DNA of 38,501 bases from CAZYCC01 sp964645985 (GTDB lineage Bacteria; Bacillota; Clostridia; Oscillospirales; CAG-272), in the NCBI GenBank assembly GCA_964645985.1, contig CAZYCC010000009.1:1-38501 (forward strand), written 5' to 3'. The position numbers and the translations under genes were made by a program. Within the stretch, counting starts at the first letter, position 1; each line of letters opens with the position of its first letter. The notes under the pieces were generated by a model. That model was not told where the DNA came from. It did no database searches and saw only the letters and a list, made by a program, of their open reading frames with translations. Of this stretch, positions 25,644-33,867 are shown piece after piece.

Positions 25644-26885
25644 ATGTCCACACCCATTTATGACGAGCTGCGCGCGCGCGGGCTGATCGCGCAGGTGACG
25701 AGCGAGGACGCCGTGCGCAACCTCGTTGACGAGGGCAAGGCGACCTTCTATATCGGCTTCGACTGCACCGCCGACAGTCTGACCGCCGGGCATTTCATGG
25801 CGCTGACGCTAATGCGTCGCCTCCAACTTGCCGGCAACCGCCCGATCGCGCTGATCGGCGGCGGCACCACGATGATCGGCGACCCGTCCGGCCGCAGCGA
25901 TATGCGCAAAATGCTGACAAAAGAGGACATCGACCACAACGCCGCCTGCTTTCGGCGGCAGATGGAGCGCTTTATCGACTTCGGAGAGGGCAAGGCGCTT
26001 ATGCTCAACAACGCCGACTGGCTGCTCTCACTCGGTTATGTCGACTTGCTGCGCGAGGTCGGCGCCTGCTTCTCGGTCAACAATATGCTGCGCGCCGAAT
26101 GCTATAAGCAGAGGATGGAGCGGGGTCTATCCTTCCTCGAATTTAACTATATGATCATGCAGAGCTACGATTTTTACTATTTGTTCAAAAATTACGGATG
26201 CGAAATGCAATTCGGCGGCGATGATCAGTGGTCGAATATGCTCGGCGGAACAGAGCTCATCCGCCGCAAACTCGGGCGCGACGCGCACGCGATGACGATC
26301 ACGCTCCTCACAGACTCTGCGGGAAAGAAGATGGGCAAAACCGCCGGCAACGCGGTCTGGCTTGACGCTGCGAAGACGACGCCTTACGATTTTTATCAAT
26401 ATTGGCGCAATGTAGGGGACAGCGACGTACTTAAGTGCATTCGAATGCTGACCTTCCTTCCGCTTGAGCAAATTGACGAAATGAACAGCTGGGAGGGGGC
26501 CGATCTTAACCGCGCCAAGGACATCCTCGCCTTTGAGCTGACCCGCCTCGTCCATGGAGAGGAGGAGGCGCAGCGCGCCCGCGAGACCTCTCGCGCGGTC
26601 TTCTCGCGCGGGGAGGGCGGCGCCTCCTCGGATATGCCGACGACGACCGTGCCCGAGATTGCCCTTCGCGATGGGGAAATTGCGCTCCCCGACCTGCTTG
26701 TCCTCGGGGGTCTCGCGCCCTCAAAGGGCGAGGCGCGAAGGCTCATTGCGGGCGGCGGCATTCTCGTTGGAGAGCGCAAAGCCGAGCGCTTCGATGAGAC
26801 GGTTTCCCGTGAGGTCTTGCGCGAGGGGGTCGTTATCCGCCGCGGCAAGAAGGTCTACCATTTGTTCAAATTAGAGCAGCAGTAG
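25644..26885 (+). CDS. tyrS: Tyrosyl-tRNA synthetase
   Basis: A 413-residue class I synthetase for tyrosine. The Rossmann domain shows FDCTADSLTAGHFMAL, where TAGH stands in the HIGH position, as is usual for this branch, and IGGGTTMIGDPSGRSDMR. The tyrosine pocket segment FNYMIMQSYDFYYLF and the FGGDDQWSN segment follow. The second signature is KKMGKTAGNAVWL in place of KMSKS. The C-terminal 65 residues are an S4 RNA-binding domain. GAGG eight bases before the ATG supports the start. It seems to be a separate unit: 380 bases from recN and 369 from murB. A T-box was looked for upstream and not found. Confidence 0.97.
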   Translation: MSTPIYDELRARGLIAQVTSEDAVRNLVDEGKATFYIGFDCTADSLTAGHFMALTLMRRLQLAGNRPIALIGGGTTMIGDPSGRSDMRKMLTKEDIDHNAACFRRQMERFIDFGEGKALMLNNADWLLSLGYVDLLREVGACFSVNNMLRAECYKQRMERGLSFLEFNYMIMQSYDFYYLFKNYGCEMQFGGDDQWSNMLGGTELIRRKLGRDAHAMTITLLTDSAGKKMGKTAGNAVWLDAAKTTPYDFYQYWRNVGDSDVLKCIRMLTFLPLEQIDEMNSWEGADLNRAKDILAFELTRLVHGEEEAQRARETSRAVFSRGEGGASSDMPTTTVPEIALRDGEIALPDLLVLGGLAPSKGEARRLIAGGGILVGERKAERFDETVSREVLREGVVIRRGKKVYHLFKLEQQ

Positions 26886-27111
26886 CGGGTAAATGAACAT
26901 CTCTCCCAGGGCACCGAACCCGCCTCTCCCCGCGAGAGCGAAGTAGTGCTATTTGTCGCAGAATTTTCGCCTTTGCGATTTTTTGCGCTCATGGCAGCGC
27001 AGCGCTCCCTCGCTTACGGCTCGCTTGATCTCACTCCGCTGCCCTTCTCGCATTGCGCCGCTCACATCCAGGCGAGCCGCCTCTCGCGCGTATCTTCCGC
27101 GAATCTCCCCT

Positions 27112-27138
27112 TTGACGAGGGGCGTTCCCGTGTAAAAT
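27112..27138 (+). promoter_or_regulatory. Candidate promoter for murB
   Basis: TTGACG at 27112-27117 and TAAAAT at 27133-27138. The spacing is only 15 bases (16 if read as TTTGAC), which is short. It lies about 120 bases before murB in a 369-base gap where nothing else was recognised. Confidence 0.4.
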
Positions 27139-27254
27139 TCACCTGATCCCCCCGAATTCTTTGTACAACCTTAAAACCTCTGCTTTGCGTCGTACATACG
27201 TTCTCCAAAAATGTTTCGCGTGATATTCCGCACCCCCCCTCGCGAGGTCGCGTG

Positions 27255-28295
27255 ATGCCTTCCCCTTGCGATTCCAAGGCGCTCTCGCGCCTTGCCGATT
27301 TCCTTGCCGAGCGCAACGACCTCCCTTTTCGCCGCAGCGAGCCGCTCGCGGCGCGCTCGACCTTTCACATCGGCGGCCCCGCCGCGCTCGCCGTTTTCCC
27401 GCAGAGCGCGTCCGCGCTCGCCGATCTGCTCGAGTTTCTTCGGGAGCAGAGTTTGCCGCACGAGGTCGTCGGGCGCGGCAGCAACCTCCTCTTCCCGGAC
27501 GAGGGCTACCCCGGCGTTGTCGTCTTCACAGAGGGGCTGCGGCGCTTCTCCTTCGATGGAAATGTTCTCACCGCCGAGGCGGGGGTTCCGCTCGCGACGC
27601 TCGCGCGCGAGGCAGCGACGCGGGGTCTGTCCGGGCTCGAGTTCGCGGGAGGTATCCCCGGGAGCATCGGCGGCGCGGTCGTGATGAACGCCGGCGCGTA
27701 CGGGCAGGAAATCGCCGACATCCTCGCAAGCTCGCGCTACCTTGACGAGCGCACCGGAAAGGCAGTGACGCTCCCCGCGCGCGAGCATTCTTTCGCCTAC
27801 CGCGACAGCTTTTACCAGCGCTGCCGCCGCGCCAAAAAAGCGCAAAACGAGCGCCGCTCTTTTTCGCAAAATCCCCCCTCGGGCTTGCAGCCACCTCGCG
27901 AGGGAGATCCCCCCGACCCCGCCGACCCGCCTTGCCCTGTTCTCCTCGAGGCGAGCTTCACGCTCGCCCCGAGCGACCCCTCGCGTGTTACCGCGGCAAT
28001 GGAGGACAACCTGCGCCGCCGCCGCGAAAAGCAACCGCTCGATCTGCCGAGCGCGGGCAGCGTCTTTCGCCGCCCGAAGGGCCATTTCGCGGGGCAGCTC
28101 ATTTCGCAGGCGGGTCTTTCGGGGTATCGCGTCGGCGACGCGCTCGTTTCTCCCAAGCACGCCGGTTTCATCGTCAACGCGGGGGCGGCGCGCGCCGCCG
28201 ATGTGCGCGCTCTCATTTCGCATATCCAAGAGGAGGTCGAGCGCCGTTTCGGCGTGCGCCTCGAGCGCGAAATCCTCTACTTCGGCGAGGATTGA
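27255..28295 (+). CDS. murB: UDP-N-acetylenolpyruvoylglucosamine reductase MurB
   Basis: A 346-residue FAD enzyme that reduces UDP-GlcNAc-enolpyruvate to UDP-MurNAc in peptidoglycan synthesis. FAD-binding segments are FHIGGPAAL, GRGSNLLFPDEGYPG and GLEFAGGIPGSIGGAVVMNAGAYG. Catalytic elements YRDS, the GSVFRRP serine and the C-terminal LEREI glutamate are present; it is the type II form. About 39 residues of Arg/Pro-rich sequence (roughly 189-227) are inserted between YRDSFYQ and VLLEASFTL, where relatives have about ten. The ATG at 27255 is preferred to an adjacent GTG because GAGGT lies six bases upstream. An AT-rich hairpin follows the stop by nine bases. whiA comes next; the usual rapZ and yvcK between them are missing. 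Confidence 0.94.
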   Translation: MPSPCDSKALSRLADFLAERNDLPFRRSEPLAARSTFHIGGPAALAVFPQSASALADLLEFLREQSLPHEVVGRGSNLLFPDEGYPGVVVFTEGLRRFSFDGNVLTAEAGVPLATLAREAATRGLSGLEFAGGIPGSIGGAVVMNAGAYGQEIADILASSRYLDERTGKAVTLPAREHSFAYRDSFYQRCRRAKKAQNERRSFSQNPPSGLQPPREGDPPDPADPPCPVLLEASFTLAPSDPSRVTAAMEDNLRRRREKQPLDLPSAGSVFRRPKGHFAGQLISQAGLSGYRVGDALVSPKHAGFIVNAGAARAADVRALISHIQEEVERRFGVRLEREILYFGED

Positions 28296-28303
28296 CCGCG
28301 CGG

Positions 28304-28341
28304 AAATTTTCAAAACGGTACTTTCGCGTTTTGGAAAATTT
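28304..28341. repeat. AT-rich long hairpin between murB and whiA
   Basis: AAATTTTCAAAACG (28304-28317) pairs with CGTTTTGGAAAATTT (28327-28341) over 14 base pairs with one bulged base and a nine-base loop. It starts nine bases after the murB stop and stands out by its AT content. No T-run follows, so an ordinary intrinsic terminator is unlikely. Confidence 0.85.
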
Positions 28342-28476
28342 GCTCTAAAGTTGCGCTATCCCGAAATATTTCCCCCGCGACCCCGAGGACGCGCCGAGCG
28401 TGTCCCGCCCGCGCGATCCTCCCCGCTTCGCTGCGCTTTCCGCGATAAACTCTCCCGAAATTTCCCTGCATTCTTT

Positions 28477-29432
28477 ATGTCCTCCTTTTCGCGTGAGACG
28501 AAGTCGCTGCTTTGCTTCCCGACCGACCCCGCCCCCGGGGCGCGCGAGCGCGGCGGGCGCGACAAGCGCCGCGACTGCTGTCTGCGCTCGATGCTCTACG
28601 GGATGCTGCTCTTCGCAACGACCCCGCCGCCCGCGCGCTTTCGCCACCTGACCGAGCACGAGGGCGCGGCGCGCCAGCTCGCCGACCTGCTTTGTCACGT
28701 CCTCCGTATCGACGCGACCGTATCGTCACGCGAGGATCCCCCGCCGCGCGGCGCGTCCCCCGCCGCGCAAAACATCTCGCGCCCTCGGCAAAGGTCTTCC
28801 CACGACGACCCCGCGGCGGTGGGGGGGCCTACCGGCCGCCTATATCGCGTTACGGTCGAGGGAGAGGACGCGTTGCGCGCGCTCTCTGCCTTTTGCCCCT
28901 CCGCCGACCGTATCGAGCGCGCGAAACTGCGCTGCCCGAACTGTTCGCGCGCGCTTGCGCGCGGGGCGTTTCTCTCAGCGGGGAGCGTTTCGGATCCGCG
29001 CGGCAGCGCCGGGTACCACTTAGATCTTACAGCGGGGAGCCTCTCGCTTGCCGAGGATTTGCGGGATTTGCTCGCTACCGATGGCATTTTCGCAAAGGTC
29101 ACGCGTCGCGGAAAAGGCGCGGTTGTTTACTTCAAGGGCAGCGAGGCGATTGAGGACTTCCTCACCTATATCGGCGCGGGGCAGGCGGCGCTCGCGATGA
29201 TGGACGCGACGATCTATCGCGACATTCGCAACCGCGAGAACCGCGCCTCCAACTGCGACACCGCCAACATCGCGAAGACGGTCTACAGCTCAAGCGAGCA
29301 GATGCGGGCGATTCGCGTTCTGCGCGCGCGCGGCGACTTCGACGCGCTCGAGCCGGATCTGCGCGCGACAGCCCTTCTGCGCGAGGCGAACCCCGAGTGG
29401 TCGCTGCGCGAGCTCGCCCTCGCCCACACCCC
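28477..29432 (+). CDS. whiA: Sporulation/cell-division regulator WhiA, 3' end lost in gap
   Basis: 318 codons are readable before a run of N. WhiA couples an N-terminal LAGLIDADG-like domain to a C-terminal helix-turn-helix and influences cell division and, in actinobacteria, sporulation. Visible segments are SFSRETKSLL, CCLRSMLYGMLLF, RGAFLSAGSVSDP with GYHLDL, YFKGSEAIEDFL and the highly typical NRENRASNCDTANIAKTV. The helix-turn-helix begins (LREANPEWSLRELA) and is cut by the gap. The missing 25-35 residues would fit in a gap of about 100 bases; the sequence after the gap is not WhiA-like. Residues 83-119 are an inserted Pro/Ser/Arg-rich stretch. No Shine-Dalgarno sequence. Confidence 0.92.
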
Positions 29433-29532
29433 NNNNNNNNNNNNNNNNNNNNNNNNNNNNNNNNNNNNNNNNNNNNNNNNNNNNNNNNNNNNNNNNNNNN
29501 NNNNNNNNNNNNNNNNNNNNNNNNNNNNNNNN
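29433..29532. other. Assembly gap (100 N) in whiA
   Basis: Exactly 100 N. It removes the C-terminus and stop of whiA. Unlike the other two gaps, the flanking ends share no sequence, so real bases are missing here. Confidence 0.95.
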
Positions 29533-29559
29533 AAAAAGCGGTATCCCTCCTTCGCGGTC

Positions 29560-29594
29560 GGTAATCGCCGGGCGGTTACCAGTTGGCGGTTACC
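29560..29594. repeat. Short direct and inverted repeats upstream of dnaE
   Basis: GGCGGTTACC occurs twice (29571-29580 and 29585-29594) four bases apart, and GGTAATCGCC just before (29560-29569) is its inverted form with one mismatch. About 70 bases further on is a CTTTTTTG / CAAAAAAG hairpin (29662-29683). No other feature was seen between the gap and dnaE. Confidence 0.8.
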
Positions 29595-29719
29595 CCCCGT
29601 GACTTGCATCGCCTGCTTCCCGAATAAGCTCGCTTGCCGGAGCAGTCTCCCGCGCCCGATCCTTTTTTGCTTTTTCAAAAAAGTGAACCCCACCCCTCTC
29701 GCGCAGCGCCTTTTAGCCT

Positions 29720-32700
29720 ATGCCCTTCGTTCATCTGCATCTGCTCAGTGAGTGCTCGCTCCTGCGCTCGAGCGCGCGAATAGCGGCTATCCCGCGGGCA
29801 GCGCGCGCCGCCGGCATGGACGCCGTCGCTCTCACCGACCGCGGACACCTCTACGGAGCGGTCGGATTTTTCGATGCCTGCCGCGAGGAGGGAGTCGCGC
29901 CAATCCTCGGGTGCGAGCTGCCGTTCGCGCTCGACGAGGGGACAACCCCGCTCGTCCTGCTCGTGCGCGATGAGACCGGGTACCGCAACCTCCTGCGCCT
30001 CGTCACCGCGGCGAACCGCGAGGACGGCGCGCCGCCGCTCTCTCTCCTCTCCGAGAGGAATAGGGGCCTCTTTGTTCTCTCGGGCGGGCGGGAGAGCCTT
30101 CTGACGACGCTTGCCGCGCGTGGGGAGGACGACGGGGCGAGGGACCTTGCAAAGAAACTCGCCGCTGCCTGCGAGGAGGGGTCGTTTTTCATCGAACTGC
30201 AAAAGCGCGGGAGCGCCGATAATGCCGCCTGCGCCGCGCTCGCGCGCCTCGCGCGGGAGTGTAGCCTCCCGGCGGTCGCGACCGCCGACATTCGCGCGCT
30301 CTCGCGGGAGGATACCGTGACCCTTCCGGTTTTGCGCGCGATTGACGAGGGCGTCACCCTGCAAGAACTGCCGCCGGACGAGCGGAACCCCTCTCCCGAG
30401 GACTCCCCGGTTTTTCGCACCCCCGAGGAGATAGAGCGCCTCTTTGCCGACTGCCCGCAGGCGCTCGCCGTCACCGAGGAGATCGCCGCGCGCTGCAGCT
30501 TCGCGTTTGACTTTTCGCACACGCACCTGCCTACTTTTCCCCTCGAGGAGGGGGAGAGAGCGCCGGCGCTCTTAGGGCGCCTTGCCCGGGAAGGGTTAGA
30601 CCGCTTAAGTGGCGAGAATCGCCTCGCGCAGGGGCATGACGCGGACGAGTATCGCAGCCGCATGACCTACGAGCTGCTGATCATCGAGAAGATGGGCTAC
30701 TGCGACTATTTCCTCATTGTGCGGGACTTTGTCGCGGCGGCGCGCTCGCGCGGCATCCCGGTGGGACCGGGGCGCGGATCGGGCGCGGGCAGCCTCGTTG
30801 CCTACCTTGTCGGCATTACCGAGATAGACCCGCTGCGCTATGGCCTGCTCTTCGATCGGTTTCTCAATTTGCAGCGCGTGACCCTGCCGGACTTTGACAT
30901 CGACTTTTGCTATAACCGCCGCGACGAGGTCGTGCGCTATGTTGAGGAAAAGTACGGCGAGGATCATGTGACGCGCGTTGCTGCCTTCTCGACCTTAGGG
31001 GCGCGGGCGGCGCTGCGGGCGGTCGGGCGCGCCCTCGGGATGCCCTCGCCCGAGGTCGACCGCACGGCACGCCTCGTCCCGCGCGAGCCGGGGATTACAC
31101 TTCGCGCCGCGATGGACGCCGTCCCGGCGCTCGCGCGGGAGCTTGCAAGAACGCAAAACGATCGTCTGCGCGCGCTCTCGCTCGCGGTGGAGGGGCTGCC
31201 GCGCTGCCTAACGACCCACGCGGCGGGCGTTGTCATCACGTGCGAACCGCTCGATGATCTCCTGCCGCTGACACGCTCGGGGGAGGTCACCCTCTCTGAG
31301 TACGGCAAGGGCGACCTTGAGCGGCTGGGCCTACTGAAATTCGACTTCCTCGCCCTGCGCACGCTGACCGCTGTCGATGACGCGGAAAAGAGCGTGCGCG
31401 CCGCCGATCCGACCTTTGCTATCGAGAAAATCCCCGACCGGGACGAGGCGACCTTCGCGATGCTCTCGCGCGGGGAGAGCGCGGGGGTCTTTCAGTTCGA
31501 GTCTCCCGGGATGCGGCGTCTTCTCACAGACCTGCGCCCGCGCTGCCTTGAGGATTTGATGGTCGCGCTCGCGCTCTACCGCCCCGGTCCGATGGACGCG
31601 ATCCCGCATTACCTAGAGAACCGCGCCCATCCCGAGCGCGCGCGCGCCGAAATTCCCGTCGTCTCCGAGATTCTCGCCGACACGGCGGGTACCATCGTCT
31701 ACCAAGAGCAGGTGATGCAGATTTTCCGCAGCGTTGCCGGCTACTCCTACGGGCGCGCCGATGTTGTGCGCCGCGCGATGGCGAAGAAGCGCAAGGACGA
31801 GATGGAGCGCGAGCGTGAGACCTTCCTCACCGGCGCCGCCAAAAACGGCGTCTCGCACGAGGCGGCGTCCCGCCTTTTCGATGAGATGGCGCGCTTCGCC
31901 GACTACGCCTTCAACAAGAGCCACGCCGCCGCCTACGCGACGCTCTCTTATCGCACCGCCTATCTCAAAGCGCACTATCCCGCCGCCTACTTCGCCGCGC
32001 TTCTGACCTCTTACGCCGGTTCCTCCGAGAAGGTAGATGAGATCACCGCCGAGATGCGGTCGCGCGGCATTACCCTGCTCCCCCCTGACCTGCAAAAGAG
32101 CGCCGCCGCGACGACTGTCGAGGAGGGGGGCGACCCGGCAAGCGGACCTCTGCGCGCGGGTCTATCGTCGCTGCGCGGAGTCGGAGAGGGCTTCGCCGAG
32201 GAGATTGTCGCCGAGCGCGCGCGATCGCCCTTCGCCTCGCCCCGCGATTTTCTTTCGCGCGTGTCCGGCAAAGGGTGCAACCGCACGACGGTAGCCGCGC
32301 TGCTCTCCTCCGGCGCTATGGACTGCTTCGGCGTCCCGCGCGAGGAGCTTGAGCGCGAGCTTGCGCCCCTGCTCGCCGAGGGCGGCGCCTATTATACCCG
32401 CGTCCTTGACGGGCAAACAGACCTGCTCTCTCCCCCCGGCGACCCGGGGAACCCGGGGAATCCGGGAGATGTAGGAGACGAGGAAAACGCGGGAAGCTCG
32501 GCGTCCGATTCCCCTGTGACGGCACCTCTCCCTCGCGAAAATATCCCTCCGGCCTCGACCCCCCGCGAAGATAATCCTCCGCCGGCCCCCGACAATCCCC
32601 CCGCTGGGCAGTTGGCTCCTCCCGCCGCTACCCCCGCGAGTGAAAGCGCCGCGCCGCCGGTCGAGGACCCCCCCGATCTTATTGATCCTGAGACCGGGCA

Positions 32701-33433
32701 GCCCGCGCGCCGGGTCGGCAGGTGGATCGTCCTCAAAGGAACCCTGCCGCCGCCATTGCCCGAGAAGGAGAAAACCCTTCTCCCGCGTGAGCCGCTCCCG
32801 CTGCCGCCCTCCCTTGAGGGGTACGCGCGGATGTGGAACACGCTCTGCCCCATCCCAATCGGAGACATCCCGCGCGAGAGCGGCGTGCGGCTGCGCGTCG
32901 CGGGGATTTGCAAGACCCTCTTGAAGGGGAAGTACAGCACCGGGCAGCCCTATGCCGACCTGCGCCTCAGCGACGGCAGCGGCGAGATCACCGTATACCT
33001 TGAGAAGGAGGCGGCCGAGCTCGCGCAGTCCTTCCTGCGAGAGGGAGGCGCGGTCTACGCCGAGGGCGAGACCTACCGCGATGCGCAAAGCGACCCCGAG
33101 ACGGTAATCTTCGCCGGCGCTGCGGGCGAGCTTCTCCCCGACGAGGAATTTCTCTCAGATGAGAGTTCCGGCGCGGTGCTCGTTTCGCGCGAGAGCCTTG
33201 CGCCGCCGCCCCCTCGCGCGCGCACGCTCTATCTGCGCGTCCCTACGTTCGAGGGGAAACTGCACCGCCGCGTCTCCGCGCTCGCGCGCATTTTCCGCGG
33301 CCCCACGCGCCTTGTCTACTTCAGCGAAGAGGAAAAACAGTACCGCCCCTCACCGACCGGCATCGCCGCAACTCCCTTCCTCCTTGGCGAAATGGTCGAA
33401 ATCCTCGGGGAGGATAACGTCGTCCTGCGCTGA
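29720..33433 (+). CDS. dnaE: DNA polymerase III alpha subunit DnaE
   Basis: A 1237-residue replicative-type polymerase of the DnaE group. The N-terminal PHP domain begins FVHLHLLSECSLL and includes the ALTDRGHLYGAV loop (about 1-70). The catalytic Asp residues lie in LPDFDIDFCYNRR (about 388-400). Further family segments are GPGRGSGAGSLVAYL, TTHAAGVVI, AGVFQFESPGMRRLL, ALYRPGPM, IVYQEQVM and FNKSHAAAYA. A helix-hairpin-helix region precedes about 90 residues of Pro/Ala/Gly/Asp-rich low complexity (about 902-993), then an OB fold with LRVAGICKTLLKGKYSTGQ. The start has no Shine-Dalgarno sequence but fits the family exactly. In Clostridia dnaE commonly follows whiA, as here. Confidence 0.97.
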   Translation: MPFVHLHLLSECSLLRSSARIAAIPRAARAAGMDAVALTDRGHLYGAVGFFDACREEGVAPILGCELPFALDEGTTPLVLLVRDETGYRNLLRLVTAANREDGAPPLSLLSERNRGLFVLSGGRESLLTTLAARGEDDGARDLAKKLAAACEEGSFFIELQKRGSADNAACAALARLARECSLPAVATADIRALSREDTVTLPVLRAIDEGVTLQELPPDERNPSPEDSPVFRTPEEIERLFADCPQALAVTEEIAARCSFAFDFSHTHLPTFPLEEGERAPALLGRLAREGLDRLSGENRLAQGHDADEYRSRMTYELLIIEKMGYCDYFLIVRDFVAAARSRGIPVGPGRGSGAGSLVAYLVGITEIDPLRYGLLFDRFLNLQRVTLPDFDIDFCYNRRDEVVRYVEEKYGEDHVTRVAAFSTLGARAALRAVGRALGMPSPEVDRTARLVPREPGITLRAAMDAVPALARELARTQNDRLRALSLAVEGLPRCLTTHAAGVVITCEPLDDLLPLTRSGEVTLSEYGKGDLERLGLLKFDFLALRTLTAVDDAEKSVRAADPTFAIEKIPDRDEATFAMLSRGESAGVFQFESPGMRRLLTDLRPRCLEDLMVALALYRPGPMDAIPHYLENRAHPERARAEIPVVSEILADTAGTIVYQEQVMQIFRSVAGYSYGRADVVRRAMAKKRKDEMERERETFLTGAAKNGVSHEAASRLFDEMARFADYAFNKSHAAAYATLSYRTAYLKAHYPAAYFAALLTSYAGSSEKVDEITAEMRSRGITLLPPDLQKSAAATTVEEGGDPASGPLRAGLSSLRGVGEGFAEEIVAERARSPFASPRDFLSRVSGKGCNRTTVAALLSSGAMDCFGVPREELERELAPLLAEGGAYYTRVLDGQTDLLSPPGDPGNPGNPGDVGDEENAGSSASDSPVTAPLPRENIPPASTPREDNPPPAPDNPPAGQLAPPAATPASESAAPPVEDPPDLIDPETGQPARRVGRWIVLKGTLPPPLPEKEKTLLPREPLPLPPSLEGYARMWNTLCPIPIGDIPRESGVRLRVAGICKTLLKGKYSTGQPYADLRLSDGSGEITVYLEKEAAELAQSFLREGGAVYAEGETYRDAQSDPETVIFAGAAGELLPDEEFLSDESSGAVLVSRESLAPPPPRARTLYLRVPTFEGKLHRRVSALARIFRGPTRLVYFSEEEKQYRPSPTGIAATPFLLGEMVEILGEDNVVLR

Positions 33434-33594
33434 GACCTCCCGCGCGCCCCCTGCCCCTCGCTCTCGCCTTTCCGAGATATTTCCCGCGAGAGCGCACTCG
33501 GCCTCCCGCGCGCCTTGTCCTCTGCTCTCCCCGTGCGTTCATACTCGCGCCACATTTGCGCGCTAAAATGCAAGCGGGATTTTCGCTCCCCCGC

Positions 33595-33694
33595 NNNNNN
33601 NNNNNNNNNNNNNNNNNNNNNNNNNNNNNNNNNNNNNNNNNNNNNNNNNNNNNNNNNNNNNNNNNNNNNNNNNNNNNNNNNNNNNNNNNNNNNN
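33595..33694. other. Assembly gap (100 N) upstream of the penicillin-binding protein gene
   Basis: Exactly 100 N. The eleven bases CGCTCCCCCGC stand on both sides (33584-33594 and 33695-33705), so the contigs may truly overlap. The whole 33434-33867 stretch appears to be non-coding. Confidence 0.95.
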
Positions 33695-33867
33695 CGCTCC
33701 CCCGCGCGGTCCCGCTCTCCTCGGGCGTGCGCCCAGATCCGCGTGCAGTTCACCGCGCCCGCGCGCTTTGCCGGGCGGCGCGCGCTTTGATGACACTCTT
33801 TGGCGTTTCCGCTCGCGACGCGGCGAGGGCGGAGCCGCCTCTCCCTCGCACTTTTTCGAGGCATTTT

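Noticed and set aside
25776..25800. Degenerate HIGH motif in TyrS as a sign of inactivation
   Set aside because: TAGH with KMGKT is the usual form in this branch of bacterial TyrS, and all other motifs are intact.
15413..27903. Recurring CTCGCGAG-type palindromes (15413-15426, 27238-27247, 27894-27903)
   Set aside because: Only three copies were seen, not much above what the base composition predicts, with no common context.
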